From positions 1 to 64,000 of the forward strand of contig CAWGHW010000001.1 in assembly GCA_963822485.1 (NCBI GenBank): a DNA stretch of 64,000 bases. The letters are read 5' to 3'. A model generated the notes under the pieces. The model saw nothing but the letters and a program-made list of their open reading frames with translations. It was not told the origin of the DNA and did not search any database. The number at the start of each line of letters is the position of its first letter. Positions within the stretch are counted from its first letter, which is position 1. This document shows positions 17,683 through 28,374 of this stretch, in pieces. The DNA is from DASUBV01 sp963822485. Lineage in GTDB: Bacteria; Actinomycetota; Actinomycetes; Streptosporangiales; Streptosporangiaceae. Position numbers and translations under genes: made by a program.

Positions 17683-19068
17683 ATGAGCGAACACAACTCA
17701 CCAGGGCTGGTCTCCCGCCGTACCCTGCTGGGCGGCGGAGCGGCCGCGGCGGCTGCGGCCACGGGCCTGGCACTTACCTCCCGGGCCTCCCACGCCATCG
17801 GGGCGATTGCCCCTGAGGCCGCGAGTATCGCGAACGTCCGCGTCGATCACGATCACTTCGGGACTCATGTCGGGCCCACCCTGGCGGCCAACCCCCGCCA
17901 TCCCAGGCATCTGTTCACCGCCTGCCAGACAGCCCGCGCGGCACTGGGGAACCCCGAGTTCATGACGACCTTCCTGTCGCTGGACGCAGGCGCGACCTGG
18001 CAGAGCGGCGGCATACCCAAGGCCCCCGCAGGCAAGGGCTCGGCCGGGGACGACGTGAACGTCACCTTCGATCCGCACGGTCGCGGCTATGTCGTCGCCA
18101 CGGCCACGGGCTCCTCCAACTCCGACCGTGCCATGTACGCATGGCGAACCGACGACGGCGGCCGCAGCTTCTCGGCACCAGTGACCATGGTGTCCGGAGG
18201 CCAGTACTTCGATGCCCCCTGGATCGCCGCAGGCAACGGGCAGACCCCTTCGGATCGCAACGTGTACGTCGTCTGGGCCAGCAATCAGAATGAGGGCGGC
18301 GACAGCGTGACGATGAGACGATCCACCGACGGCGGGCTGAGCTTCGGGTCTCCGCGCGTGATCCTGAACGCCCGCACCTCCGCGGAAACCAGCATCAGTC
18401 CGAAAATCGCCGCCGGAGCGAACGGCCTGGTATGCGTCGTCGGCAACGCTAAGGGCCACTACAACTCCGCGGGAGACATGACCGCCCGCGTCACGGTCGT
18501 CTGCTCGACCGACGCGGGGCACAGCTTCGCCGCGCCGGTCGACCTCGGCTGGGAGTCGGTGGACATGAGCCTGCCCGGTGACGTCATCCCGAACTCAGAC
18601 GCGAAGGTCGCCACGTCACCTCAAGGCGACGCGCTTTACGTCGCGTTCGTCCAGCGCCTGGCCAAGACCAACCACTCACAGATCTTGGTCCGGGCCTCAT
18701 ACAACCACGGCAAGACCTGGTCCAAGGCAGTGGCCGCGACTCCCAGCGACGGCGTGACCTATTTCCAGCCGTCCCTGGCCGTCGACGGGTCTGGCCGGGT
18801 CGCGATCTCCGCGTTCGCCCTCTCCCACGGCCTCATCAACGAAGTCCTGCTCCTGTCACGGCCGCGCAAACTCAGCTTCGGCCCGCCCCGGCGCGTGACC
18901 ACAGCTGCCTTCAACCCGACCGGCAAGACGCCGACCGGCACCAAACACGGCGCCTGGTGGATCGGCGACTGGCAGGGCATCGCCGCCAGCGCCGGGGGCA
19001 TCCATCTCGTGTGGAACGACACCCGCACCGGGAAGCTTGATCTCTTCGCGGCCACGGTACGCCCATGA
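17683..19068 (+). CDS. Tat-exported sialidase-like (BNR/Asp-box) protein
   Basis: 461 residues. The N-terminus has a twin-arginine signal: SRRTLLGGG followed by an Ala-rich hydrophobic stretch and cleavage near SRASHA (about residue 37). At least five Asp-box-like turns (SxDxGxxW/F) are visible: LDAGATW, TDDGGRSF, STDGGLSF, STDAGHSF and NHGKTW. These predict a six-bladed beta-propeller. The classical sialidase Arg triad is not obvious, so glycosidase activity is uncertain; many such proteins bind surface glycans. GGAGGAG lies 10 bases before the ATG. It is divergent from the two-component system. Confidence 0.82.
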   Translation: MSEHNSPGLVSRRTLLGGGAAAAAAATGLALTSRASHAIGAIAPEAASIANVRVDHDHFGTHVGPTLAANPRHPRHLFTACQTARAALGNPEFMTTFLSLDAGATWQSGGIPKAPAGKGSAGDDVNVTFDPHGRGYVVATATGSSNSDRAMYAWRTDDGGRSFSAPVTMVSGGQYFDAPWIAAGNGQTPSDRNVYVVWASNQNEGGDSVTMRRSTDGGLSFGSPRVILNARTSAETSISPKIAAGANGLVCVVGNAKGHYNSAGDMTARVTVVCSTDAGHSFAAPVDLGWESVDMSLPGDVIPNSDAKVATSPQGDALYVAFVQRLAKTNHSQILVRASYNHGKTWSKAVAATPSDGVTYFQPSLAVDGSGRVAISAFALSHGLINEVLLLSRPRKLSFGPPRRVTTAAFNPTGKTPTGTKHGAWWIGDWQGIAASAGGIHLVWNDTRTGKLDLFAATVRP

Positions 19069-19349
19069 AGCAGGCCTTCCCAGTCACCGGCCGGAAAGCG
19101 CACCGGCCTCCGGAGCCGTGTACGTATCGCCGTCCTCAGGGGACCGCCTAACCACTGACCGTCTGCCCACGCCGCGGCGATCATAACTGGGTGCTCGGCG
19201 CGCCCATCATGCCGATCTTCACCAATAAGACCAGCGCGCATAATCGGCAGGACCGCGGCACGACCGGGGTCAGCGTCGGCCACGGTCCGTGATCCCGCTG
19301 CTCGACTCATGTCGAGCACCTGGCCGAGGCCACGCTGGCCCGCCTGGAC
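19069..19349. other. Non-coding gap
   Basis: About 280 bases between convergent genes; nothing recognised beyond possible readthrough of the pseudogene tail. Confidence 0.35.
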
Positions 19350-19804
19350 ATTGTGGGCTGAGCGGCCGCCGCGGCTGCCGGGGCTGCCAGGTCCGCACCT
19401 GGGTGGGCGTCACCCGGATCACGTGCGGGTAGTCGCGGGCGGAGCCCTCCGGCGTCCATCGGTAGGAATCGATGAACGGGCGGTACTAGTCGATGCAGGC
19501 GGCACCGAGTCGGCGGACGGGCCCGGCTCCCTCGATCGCGGCGCTGCCCTCGAAGATCACGTTCGCGCCGCCCCTGCCGTTGCCCTCCAGGTGCAGCGAG
19601 ACGCGCGGACTGGCCTGGATGTTGGGTTGTCGGCCCGCTGGCGGCCCCGTAGATCAGGAACTCCCCGTCCCGCCCCAGGAACCAGGCCGGTGCGGACTGC
19701 GGCTGGCCCGCCGGGGTGACCGTGGATAGTCAGCTGATCGGCTCGGTGCGCAGCTGGTCTGCGGCCGCGGCGTGACTGGGCTCATCCAGGCTCCGCAGCG
19801 TCAT
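19350..19804 (-). pseudogene. Pyridoxamine-phosphate-oxidase-like (F420-type PPOX) protein, decayed
   Basis: In order on the minus strand: MTLRSLDEPSH, an in-frame TGA where relatives have Trp (EPIS-stop-LSTV), APAWFLGRDGEFLIYGAAS, a frame change near 19619, IQASPRVSLHLEGNGRGG, FEGSAAIEGAG, a second in-frame stop (ACID-stop-YR), then WTPEGSARDYPHVIRVTPTQ. This is the split-barrel PPOX family, many members of which use F420 or flavin. Three lesions make it non-functional unless several are sequence errors. Its ATG overlaps the CGNR stop as ATGA, so the pair was a translationally coupled operon. Confidence 0.75.
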
Positions 19805-20355
19805 CGAGGTGATGCTAGCTTGCGCGCGCGGTAGGCCGCCACGTTGGTGCGGTTCGCGCAGGTGGTGCTGCAGAACCGGCGGGACTGGTTCTTGGACAGG
19901 TCCACGTGGACGCTGTTGCAGTCGCCGGCTGCGCAGCGGCGCAGCCGCCCCAGCTGACTGGTGCGGATCAGGTCGACGAACGCCATCGCCGCGTCGACGG
20001 CGATCCGGTCGGCCAGCGGCGCGTCCGGCGGCGTGGCGTGCACGTGGTAGTCGAATCCATCGTGCGTGACCAGCTGCGGCAGCGCGCTCGCCTCCCGTAG
20101 CAGCTCGTTGACCAGCCCGACGGCCTCGTCCTCGTCGGCCTCCCACAGCCGCGCCAGCCGGGGGCGGAGCCGGCGCACCGCGGCCAGCTCGGCGGCGTCA
20201 TGGGTGTGGGCGCCCGAGATCCGCCAGTCGGTGACGAACCTGTCCAGCGCGGCAACGTCGGCGAGCTCGTCCGCCCCGCCGAGGCCCGTATTTACCAGGG
20301 CCGCGGCGCTTCCGAGCGACAGCTCGGTGTCATGGGTAAAAAGCACTTGACTCAT
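19801..20355 (-). CDS. CGNR zinc-finger regulator
   Basis: 184 residues. An N-terminal ABATE-like stress-sensing domain (to about 130) is followed by a C-terminal treble-clef finger with Cys residues in RRCAAGDCNSVH and RRFCSTTCANR. The signature CGNR is CANR here. The family is presumed DNA-binding and often sits divergent from an EamA-type exporter, exactly as here. A palindrome in the 91-base intergenic space (20395-20407) is a candidate operator. Coupled downstream to the decayed PPOX gene. Confidence 0.85.
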   Translation of the reverse strand: MSQVLFTHDTELSLGSAAALVNTGLGGADELADVAALDRFVTDWRISGAHTHDAAELAAVRRLRPRLARLWEADEDEAVGLVNELLREASALPQLVTHDGFDYHVHATPPDAPLADRIAVDAAMAFVDLIRTSQLGRLRRCAAGDCNSVHVDLSKNQSRRFCSTTCANRTNVAAYRARKLASPR

Positions 20356-20394
20356 TTCTCACCCGGCCGTTAGCGTGACGTCTGGTCATGAGCT

Positions 20395-20407
20395 TAAAGC
20401 AGCTTTA
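20395..20407. promoter_or_regulatory. Candidate operator between CGNR and EamA genes
   Basis: Perfect odd palindrome TAAAGCAGCTTTA in the AT-richer part of the shared promoter region of the divergent genes. A CTCAT direct repeat follows. A binding site for the CGNR protein is inference. Confidence 0.45.
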
Positions 20408-20446
20408 CTCATTACTCATCTCGTTTAGGCGGACAGGAGCGGCCCC

Positions 20447-21442
20447 GTGACGACCCAGCGGATCAGCTCGGGCCGGTCCGGCCCCGGCGTGGCGCTCGCC
20501 ATCGTGTCGGCCGCGACCTTCGGCACCTCGGGGACCTTCGGCGCGTCCCTGATCGACTCGGGCTGGAGCCCCGCCGCTGCGGTCACCACGCGGATCACGA
20601 TGTCCGCGCTGGTGCTGACAGTGCCCGCGCTGATCCAGCTGCGCGGCCGGTGGCCGCTGCTGCGCCGCTCGGCGTGGCGGGTCCTCGCCTACGGCCTGAT
20701 CGCCGTCGCCGGCTGCCAGCTGTTCTACTTCAATGCCATCAAGCGGATGCCGGTCGGGGTCGCGCTGCTGATCGAGTACCTCGCCGTGGTGCTCGTGGTC
20801 GGCTGGTTGTGGCTGGCCCACGGCCAGCGCCCCCGGCGGCGCACGATCGCCGGCGCGGTCACCTCGATCGCCGGCCTGGCGATGGTACTCAACCTGGCCG
20901 GGTCGGCCAGGCTCAGCCCGGCCGGGGTGATGTGGGCCCTGCTGGCCGCCGCGGGCCTGGCGATCTTCTTCGTGCTGTCGGCAGGCGATGACCCGCTGCC
21001 GCCGGTCGTGATGGCCTGGGGCGGCATGTGCGTTGGCGCGGTCGCCATGGGCGTGCTTGGCGGGAGCGGCGCGCTGGCCATGTCCGCGAGCACCCGCGAC
21101 GTCGACTTCGCCGGCCACCGGGTCAGCTTCCTCGTGCCGGTGCTCGGCCTGTCGCTGGTGGCCGCGGTGATCTCCTACGTCGTGGCCATCGCCGCGGCGC
21201 GCCGGCTCGGCGCCAAGCTCGCCTCGTTCATCGGCATGGCCGAGGTGCTGTTCGCCGTCCTGTTCGCCTGGGTGCTGCTGGGCCAGGTGCCCACGCCGGT
21301 GCAGTTCGCCGGCGGCGCGCTCATCCTGGCCGGCGTCACCCTGGTCCGGCTCGACGAGCTCCGCAGCCCCCCGCCAGCCCCCTCGCCTGCGCAGTCCCCG
21401 GTGCGATCCCGCACCCCCCAGCTAACCGACGCCGACCACTAG
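20447..21442 (+). CDS. EamA/DMT-superfamily transporter
   Basis: 331-residue polytopic membrane protein with ten predicted helices in two EamA halves (about 12-145 and 155-295). The entry AIVSAATFGTSGTFG at helix 1 and the ending FAWVLLGQVPTPVQFAGGALI at helices 9-10 are typical of RhaT/YdcZ-like drug/metabolite exporters. The last 25 residues are a Pro/Ser-rich cytoplasmic tail. The GTG at 20447 has AGGAGC about 7 bases upstream. The substrate is unknown. Likely controlled by the divergent CGNR regulator. Confidence 0.9.
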   Translation: MTTQRISSGRSGPGVALAIVSAATFGTSGTFGASLIDSGWSPAAAVTTRITMSALVLTVPALIQLRGRWPLLRRSAWRVLAYGLIAVAGCQLFYFNAIKRMPVGVALLIEYLAVVLVVGWLWLAHGQRPRRRTIAGAVTSIAGLAMVLNLAGSARLSPAGVMWALLAAAGLAIFFVLSAGDDPLPPVVMAWGGMCVGAVAMGVLGGSGALAMSASTRDVDFAGHRVSFLVPVLGLSLVAAVISYVVAIAAARRLGAKLASFIGMAEVLFAVLFAWVLLGQVPTPVQFAGGALILAGVTLVRLDELRSPPPAPSPAQSPVRSRTPQLTDADH

Positions 21443-21496
21443 CCGACAGGGCCCCCGACTTCATGATCACGCAGAACTTCGGGGCACGGGACGGGC

Positions 21497-21640
21497 TCAG
21501 GGGTCGTGGGGCCAGCGCGTGTCGGTGACTGGCGAGTCCGGGTCGAATCGCAGGCGGGCGTCGTCGGGCTGGTGGCGAGGGCGCGGGCGATCTCGGTCCA
21601 GGTGTGCCCGTTGAGGCTGAGTGGTTCTGCGTTCCAAGAA
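21497..21640 (-). pseudogene. Remnant of a small actinobacterial protein
   Basis: In one frame GHTWTEIARALATSP, then after a frame change DDARLRFDPDSPVTDTRWP and HDP before a TGA (TCA at 21497-21499). This combination (a short helix-turn-helix-like segment followed by FDPDSPV-DTRWP) looks like the C-terminus of a small conserved actinobacterial protein. The N-terminal part is not identifiable, so it is a fragment. The rest of 21443-21980 holds nothing I recognise. Confidence 0.4.
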
Positions 21641-21980
21641 CGGCCCGCCTACCCCTCGGGTTACCCCTCGGGCAGCCGGTGAATAATCGGCGATCTCACA
21701 GCCAGGCGGTCGCTGGCGGCGCCCACGGACCGTGAGCTTTGCTGGCCGATCTGCGTCGCTCGCCGAGCCGCCGATCGGTGTTCTCAGATGCTGTGGTCGA
21801 CTGCTGGCTGGTCGTCGTACAGATCAGGTCAGTTTGTCGCCGACGACGAGCCGGTGCGTGGCCGTTCCTCGCCGCTGCCTGCCTTTGTATGAGCCGCGCC
21901 GGCCGAGTGCGCAGCGGCGGCACCGGGCGGGCTGGCAGCTGGCCGGTGTCATGGGGCCGGCGCGGTGCGATGCTGGGCGG

Positions 21981-23167
21981 GTGGCTACCTTCCGGGCGGA
22001 GCAGTTCAGTGTCGGGCTGGGCGATGAGGTTCTGGCTGACTTGCGGGCGCGGATCTGGAACACGCGGTGGCCGGCGGCGGCGCCGGGTGCGCCGTGGGAG
22101 CAGGGCACCGACCTGGATTACCTGCGGGGCCTGCTGGGGTACTGGGCGGATGGTTTCGACTGGCGCGCGCAGGAACGCTGGCTGAACGGGTTCGGTCATT
22201 TCCGGGCCGGGATCGATGGTGTCCGGGTGCATTTTGTGCACGAGCGGGCCCGCAGCGGCCGCGGAATCCCGCTGATCTTGACTAATGGGTGGCCGAGTTG
22301 CTTCGCGGAGTTCCTGCCGCTGGTGCCGCGGCTGACGGATCCGGCCGCGCATGGCATCGACGGGCCAGGGTTTGACGTGGTGATCCCGTCGCTGCCGGGC
22401 TACGGGTTCTCTGACAGGCCGGCCCGGACGGGGTGACCTGCCGGTATACCGCGGGGCTGTGGCACCGCCTGATGCGCGGCCTGGGATACCAGCGGTACGG
22501 GGCGCACGGCAGCGATTTCGGGTCCGCCGTCACGACGTTCATGGCGCTGGACGACCCGGCGCCCATGCTCGGCATCCACCTGTCCAACCTGGATCTCGCG
22601 CCCTATACCGGGCCGGGGTCGCGGCCGCTGTCCGCGGCCGAGCGCGCCTACCTGGCCCAGTACCAGCGGTGGCGGGAAGAAGACCGCGGGTACGGCGCGA
22701 TCCAGTCCACGCGGCCTCAGACGGTCAGCTACGGGCTCAACGACTCCCCAGCCGGCCTGGCGGCCTGGGTACTGGAGAAATGGCGGGGCTGGGCCGATTC
22801 CGGCGGGGACATCGACGCCGTCTTCTCCCGCGACTTCCTGCTCACCGTGGTGACCCTGTACTGGGCCACCCAGACGATCGCGTCCTCCATGCGGGACTAC
22901 GCCGACAACCGGCGGCTGGCCGCCGAGCTCGGCCCCGCCGACGCGGTCACGGTGCCCACCGCGGTAGCCGTCTTCGCCCGCCAGTTCATCGACGACGGGA
23001 CCCCGCCCCGCGAGTGGGCCGAGCGGCTGTACAACATCCGCCGGTGGACGCCCATGCCCCGCGGCGGACACTTCCCGTCCGCCGAGGAACCCGACCTGCT
23101 CAGCCGCGACATCGCAGCCTTCTTCAACGACCTCGCCGCAACGAGCCCGCCCCCATCCGGCCGCTGA
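21981..23167 (+). pseudogene. Epoxide hydrolase family protein, frame broken once
   Basis: Alpha/beta hydrolase with the EHN N-terminal domain (FRAEQFSVGLGDEVLADLRA, RWPAAAPGAPWEQG, WLNGFGHFRAGIDGVRVHF). Residues up to FDVVIPSLPGYGFSDRPARTG are in the first frame, which ends at 22436. The rest starts at GTG 22433 with TCRYTAGLWHRLMRGLGY and contains the nucleophile region RYGAHGSDFGS (Asp of GSDFGS), and a C-terminal His in PRGGHFPSAEEP. The two frames are offset by one missing base at ACGGGGTGACC. With it restored the enzyme is about 395 residues, the normal length. An ATG at 21951 is an alternative start. Confidence 0.82.
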
Positions 23168-23626
23168 GCCGGACCCGGCGCACCGGCCCAGCAGAAGCGT
23201 GCGCGTGACCCCTCGCGCAGAGGCCGTCGGCCTGCACCCTAATGCCGCGTTGACGATCACGCCCGGGTGCGAGGGAACGTGACCGGAGCCGAGCGTGGTC
23301 GGCGCGCGAGATCCGCCTAATCTGGGCGGCCGCGTGCTTGTCGATGATGTCGATCCTGGCGAGCCAGAAACCGGCGTTCTGGGCGGAGCCGTTCCGGCCA
23401 GGTCTCCACGGTGCGAATGGCGCCGGTGGTCCCGGCGGCCACTACGATCACGGGCCACGGTGGGCCGGATCCCCGGACGACCCGGGTCTCGATCACGCCG
23501 CTGCTGCGAAAGGCGGCCGGTCACGAGATCCGCACTGCGCTATGCGGCCGGGGCCGGGGCTGGTGCTCGCGGGATGTGGCCGCGCCTGGTGGTGTGCCTG
23601 AAGCATCCAGGTGATGACTGTGCCGT
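23168..23626. other. Non-coding gap
   Basis: About 460 bases between convergent genes. Long shadow frames cross it but show no family pattern; nothing recognised. Confidence 0.4.
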
Positions 23627-24346
<720 letters not shown>

Positions 24347-24390
24347 CCACGCTATCGATGATAACAAGAACTTGCTGCCAGGGGAATTCC

Positions 24391-24416
24391 GCCGATAACA
24401 TGGATGGAGTATCGGC
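24391..24416. promoter_or_regulatory. Candidate TetR operator
   Basis: Perfect 7-base inverted arms GCCGATA and TATCGGC separated by 12 bases, located between the divergent TetR and NAD(P)H-binding genes and 22 bases before the latter's ATG. A related GATAAC half-site occurs on both sides. Binding by the adjacent TetR protein is inference. Confidence 0.55.
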
Positions 24417-24438
24417 GATAACAGGAGGACGACAGCGC

Positions 24439-25296
24439 ATGATCATCATCACCGGTGCCACCGGCGCCCTCAACGGCGCTACGGCCAGCCAGCTGCTCGA
24501 GCGCATCCCCGCGGACCAGATCGGCGTGAGCGTGCGCGACGTCGCCAGGGCGCGGCCCCTTGCCGATCGGGGCGTCCGCGTCCGGCGCGGCTCCTATGAC
24601 GACCCGGCGGCCCTGCTCGGCTCATTCGAAGGTGCCACCCAGGTGCTGCTTGTCTCGTCCAGCGATCCCCGCGCTGACCAGGTGCCGCTGCACCGCACCG
24701 CGATCGAGGCCGCCGTCGGGGCCGGGGCCCGTCGGATTCTGTACACCAGCCACCAGCACACGGCTCTCGACAGCCCGTTCATGCCCGCTCGCATCCACGC
24801 CGCGACCGAGGCGCTGCTAGCGGACTGCGGCATCGGCTGGACGTCCCTGCGCAACGGCTTCTACGCCCACAGCCTCGACTGGCTGCTCGGACCCTGGCGC
24901 GAGACCGGGGCCATAGCGACACCGGCTGACGGGCCCGTGTCGTGGACCGACCGCGGTGACGAAGCGGAGGCAGCGGCCGTCATCCTCGCCAGCCGACAGC
25001 CCTTCGACGGGCCCGCCACGCTCACCGCGGAGGACGCCGTGACATTCGGCGAGATCGCCGGGATCGCATCCGAGCTGACCGGCCGCGACATCCGGAGAGT
25101 CGTCATGGACGACGACACGTGGCTGGGCGAACAGGTCGCGCACGGCACGCCCGAGATTATGGCGCGCTTCACCCTCGGCTTCTTCCACGCCGCCCGTGAA
25201 GGACGCTTCGCGGGCACCGACCCGCTCCTGCGCGACCTCCTCGGCCGCAAACCTCGCACGGTGCGCGACCTACTCGCTGACCGCGTGGCCGCCTGA
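24439..25296 (+). CDS. NAD(P)H-binding (NmrA/QOR2-like) oxidoreductase
   Basis: 285-residue atypical SDR. The N-terminal motif IIITGATGALNGATASQLL binds NAD(P)H; SVRDVARARPLADRGVRVRRG is the second strand and a cofactor-specificity loop with Arg, suggesting NADPH. LLVSSSDP, ILYTSHQH and WTSLRNGFYAHSL match QOR2/TMR-type quinone or triphenylmethane reductases. No catalytic Tyr-x3-Lys is evident, as usual for this group. AGGAGG lies 10 bases before the ATG. Divergent TetR and the operator-like repeat suggest inducible expression by a redox-active compound. Confidence 0.87.
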   Translation: MIIITGATGALNGATASQLLERIPADQIGVSVRDVARARPLADRGVRVRRGSYDDPAALLGSFEGATQVLLVSSSDPRADQVPLHRTAIEAAVGAGARRILYTSHQHTALDSPFMPARIHAATEALLADCGIGWTSLRNGFYAHSLDWLLGPWRETGAIATPADGPVSWTDRGDEAEAAAVILASRQPFDGPATLTAEDAVTFGEIAGIASELTGRDIRRVVMDDDTWLGEQVAHGTPEIMARFTLGFFHAAREGRFAGTDPLLRDLLGRKPRTVRDLLADRVAA

Positions 25297-25475
25297 GGAC
25301 AAGCCGCGAAGCCCAAGGCCGGCAAGTCATGCCAGCAACACAGCACGATGCGGTCAGAACCGGCGAGCATCGACCTGGCCTGATCAAAAGTGCGGTCGGA
25401 AGTCACGAGCGACTGCGGGGCGGAAGTCGCGAACTATGGGCGGGTGCTGCTGTCCTGTGACAGTTAAGTTCGCTC

Positions 25476-25529
25476 TTTGTCAATAAAGACGGCCCGTTCC
25501 CTGGTTTTGTCAGTACAGTTGGCCCGTTC
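25476..25529 (+). repeat. Left-end transposase-binding repeats
   Basis: Two copies of TTTGTCA-N7-(C/T)GGCCCGTTC at 25476-25499 and 25506-25529. They match inverted copies at the right end; in Tn7-like elements such repeats are TnsB sites. Confidence 0.7.
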
Positions 25530-25559
25530 ACGGGGTTCTTGTGACGACAGGGTGGTCGG

Positions 25560-26310
25560 GTGGCGGAGATTTCGGCCGCGGCGGATGCCGCAGGTGAACG
25601 GTTCGCGTTGGAGTTCCAGGTTGCCGGCGGCTCCTGGCAGCGCGAGCCTCTGTCTGTCATGTCACGGAACCCGGTTCGAGGTGTGCCGTGCCCGCCCGGC
25701 CGTTCCGGTTCGAGAAAGGCCTTCAGAGCTTCGCGGGCTGGTGGTACTTCGCCACGACAGGCACCCATATCGGATTCGAGTCCTGGCTGGAACGGGACCA
25801 TCTCATGCTTATGGACTTCGACCCGGCGGTGCGGGCGGTCGCGTCGCAGCCGTTCTGGCTCCGCTGGCGGGACGAGGAGGGCCGTTCCCGCCGGCATGCA
25901 CCGGACTTCTTCGCCCGCCAGGCATGACGGGAGCGCCGTGGTCGTCGACGTCCGGCCCGATGACCGGATCCCGGAACGGGATGCGCAGGCGTTCGCGGTG
26001 ACTGCGGAGGCCTGCGAGGCCGCAGGCTGGGATTACCGCAGGTCCGGGGCCCTCGACCCGGTGATGGTCGCGAACGTGCGGTGGCTGTCGCGCTACCGGC
26101 ACCGGCGGTGCCTGGGCGCCGGAGGTCGCCGCGGTCCTGCTGGAGGCATTCGCCGGGGGGCGGGTCCTGGCCGAGGGGGCCGAGCTGGCCGGGGACCGGC
26201 TGCGGGTGCTGCCGGTGTTGTTCCACCTGATGTGGCAGCGGCAGCTGGCCGCTGACCTGACGGTCCCGCTGGGCATGTCGACCGTCGTCTGCCGCGGGCG
26301 GGATCCTGTG
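25560..26310 (+). pseudogene. tnsA: TnsA-like endonuclease, fragmented
   Basis: Tn7-type TnsA, the nuclease that cuts the 5' transposon ends. Pieces lie in order in different frames: an N-terminal AGERFALEFQVAG; then FEKGLQSFAGWWYF, GFESWLERDHLMLMDFDP and RRHAPDFFARQA; then VVVDVRPDDRIPERDAQAF and MVANVRWLSRYRH; and finally LPVLFHLMWQRQLAADLTVP and LGMSTVV. ESWLE supplies the catalytic Glu and HAPDF the Asp of the PD-(D/E)xK fold; VVDVRP stands where Lys is typical. At least three frame changes. The start is GTG 25560 just inside the left end. The last bases overlap the presumed tnsB start. Confidence 0.75.
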
Positions 26311-28374
26311 AACGGCGCCGCGCCGGCGGATCGGGATCGGCGACCGGATCCTGGCCGGCGGCAGGCCGACCGTCGTTATCGGCATCGCCGGGACCACGGG
26401 TCCGGATGGCCGACGAGGACGGCACGGTCACCACGGCCACGATCGCCGAACTGGCTCACTGACCCGCAGTTCGAGTTCCCGGCCGCGGCCCCGCCGAGGG
26501 GAGCGAGGCCGGGCATCGGGCTGGAAGGCCTGCCTGCCGCCGCGGTGGAGGAGGCGTCCTGGTGGGAGGCGCACATCGCCGAGGTGGTCTACGGGCTGCG
26601 CCCGGACGCGCCCGGCGGGAACGCGGCCGAGGCCGGAGTACGACCCGGAGCGCACCAGCCTGACCGGGCGGGAAAAGGCGAAGGCCGCCGAGCTGTCCGC
26701 CGCGGGGAAGCCGGTTCCGGCCAGCACCGTCAAGCACCGCCGCCAGAGGTGGGAGGCCCACGGCCTGGCCGGCCTCGTCGACCGGCGGGCTGCCCGGCGG
26801 ACGCGGCCGGCCGGCCGTGCTGACGAGCGGGTCGTGGAGGCGATGCGGCAGGCGATCGGGGAAACGAGCGGATGCGTCCTCCCGGACGACGGGGCTCATG
26901 ATCTGGCGGACGAAGGAGATCCTCGCCGAGGCCGGCTATGACGGGCCGGTGCCGTCGGACCGGACGTTCTACCGGCTGTTCGGCACGCTGTCGCACGGCC
27001 GGCACGTGACCGGGATCGGCCTCGCACCCGCCGGTCGCTGGCCGGACGGCCGAAGGGCACGTTCGGGTCGCTGGCGGTGGCGGCACCCGGGCGAGGTCGT
27101 GCAGATCGACTCCACCCCGCTGGACGTGCTGGTGCTGCTGGACGACGGGGTCCCCGGCCGGGTGGAGATGACCGGGATGATCGATGTCGCCACCAGGGTG
27201 GTGCCCGCCGCGGTGCTGCGCCCCACGACGAAGTCGGTCGACGCGAGCGTGCTGCTGGCCCGGGCACTGACCCCCGAGCCGGTGCGGCCGGGCTGGCCCG
27301 AGGCACTGAAGATGGCCCGGTCGGTGCTGCCCTATGAGCGGCTGCTGGCGATCGACGAGCGCCTGGAGCATGCCGCTGCCCGGCCGGTCATCGTCCCGGA
27401 CACCATCGTGATCGACCACGGCAGCGTCTTCGTCTCGGCCGCGTTCCGGTCCGCCTGCCGGCACCTGGGCATCTCCATCCAGCCCGCCCACCTGGGCAGC
27501 GGGGCCGAGAAAGGCCACATCGAGCGGCACTTCGGGATCGGTCGGCCTCGCTGTTCTCCCAGTTCGCCTCCGGCTATGCCGGGCCGCAGCCCGGACCGCC
27601 GCGGCCGCCATGTCGAGGACCAGCCGCTGTGGTCGATGGCCGAACTGCAGGAACTGCTGGATGAGTGGCTCCTCGCTCTGGCTGAACAGGCCGCATGACG
27701 GGCTCCGCGACCCGCGAGCACCCCGGCCGGGCGTTCACCCCGAACGAGAAGTACGCGGCCCTGGTGGAGGCGGCCGGGTATGTCCCGGTCGCGCTCGGCC
27801 GCAGGCGACTATGTCGAGCTGCTGCCCGCCGAGTGGCGGGCGGTCAACGCCTACGGCATCAAGCTGAACTGGCGCACTTACGACAGCAAGGAACTCGGCC
27901 CGCTGCGGCTGCAGCCGTCCGGCGTCAAGGAACGCAACGACCTCTGGGAAATACAGGCACGATCCCTATGACGTCTCCCGCATCCACGTCCGCGGCCCGG
28001 ACAGCTGGATCACCGCGTTCTGGAAGCACCTGAACCGGGTGCCCGTCCCGTTCGGCGAGCTCGCCTGGGACCACGCCCGCCGCGGCCTCGGCCAAGGGGG
28101 CGAGCGAAGAGGAAATCGCCGACGCCGTCGCGGCACTGCTCCGCCGCGCGGGCAAAGGCCCCGAAGGAAGACGGGAAACCGGCCGCTGAGCAAGAGGGAT
28201 CGCCGGGTCGCTGCCCGCACGAAGGGCCGCCGCCCCGCAGGAGCCGCAGCCCGGCCCGCCCGAAACCCGGGTCGCCGCCGGCAGCGGATCAGGCCGAAGC
28301 CGGCGATGCCGCTGGACGAAGGTGATCCCGATGCCGATCTTCGACCCGTTCGCGGAGGCCGACAAGCCATGGTG
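26307..28374 (+). pseudogene. tnsB: TnsB-like DDE transposase, fragmented
   Basis: Mu/TnsB-type retroviral-integrase-fold transposase. The catalytic triad is still readable: Asp in EVVQIDSTPLDVL (about 27107), Asp in TIVIDHGSVF (about 27415) and Glu in GAEKGHIERHFG (about 27510-27535). Upstream are a beta-barrel-like start (RILAGGRPTVVIGI), a DNA-binding region (ASTVKHRRQRWEAHGLAGLV) and SRTTGLMIWRTKEILAEAGY. Downstream is the Mu C-terminal region (RAVNAYGIKLNWRTYDS, SWITAFWKHLNRVPVPFGE), ending FDPFAEADKPW with TGA at 28372. Frame changes occur near 26395, 26455, 26630, 26865, 27035, 27085, 27545, 27690, 27800 and 27960, so it is inactive as written. Confidence 0.8.

Noticed and set aside
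22400..23524. 374-codon minus-strand frame
   Set aside because: Antisense to the epoxide hydrolase, no recognisable motif.
23280..23626. Oxidoreductase remnant on the minus strand
   Set aside because: Some segments look protein-like, but no consistent frame or motif could be followed.
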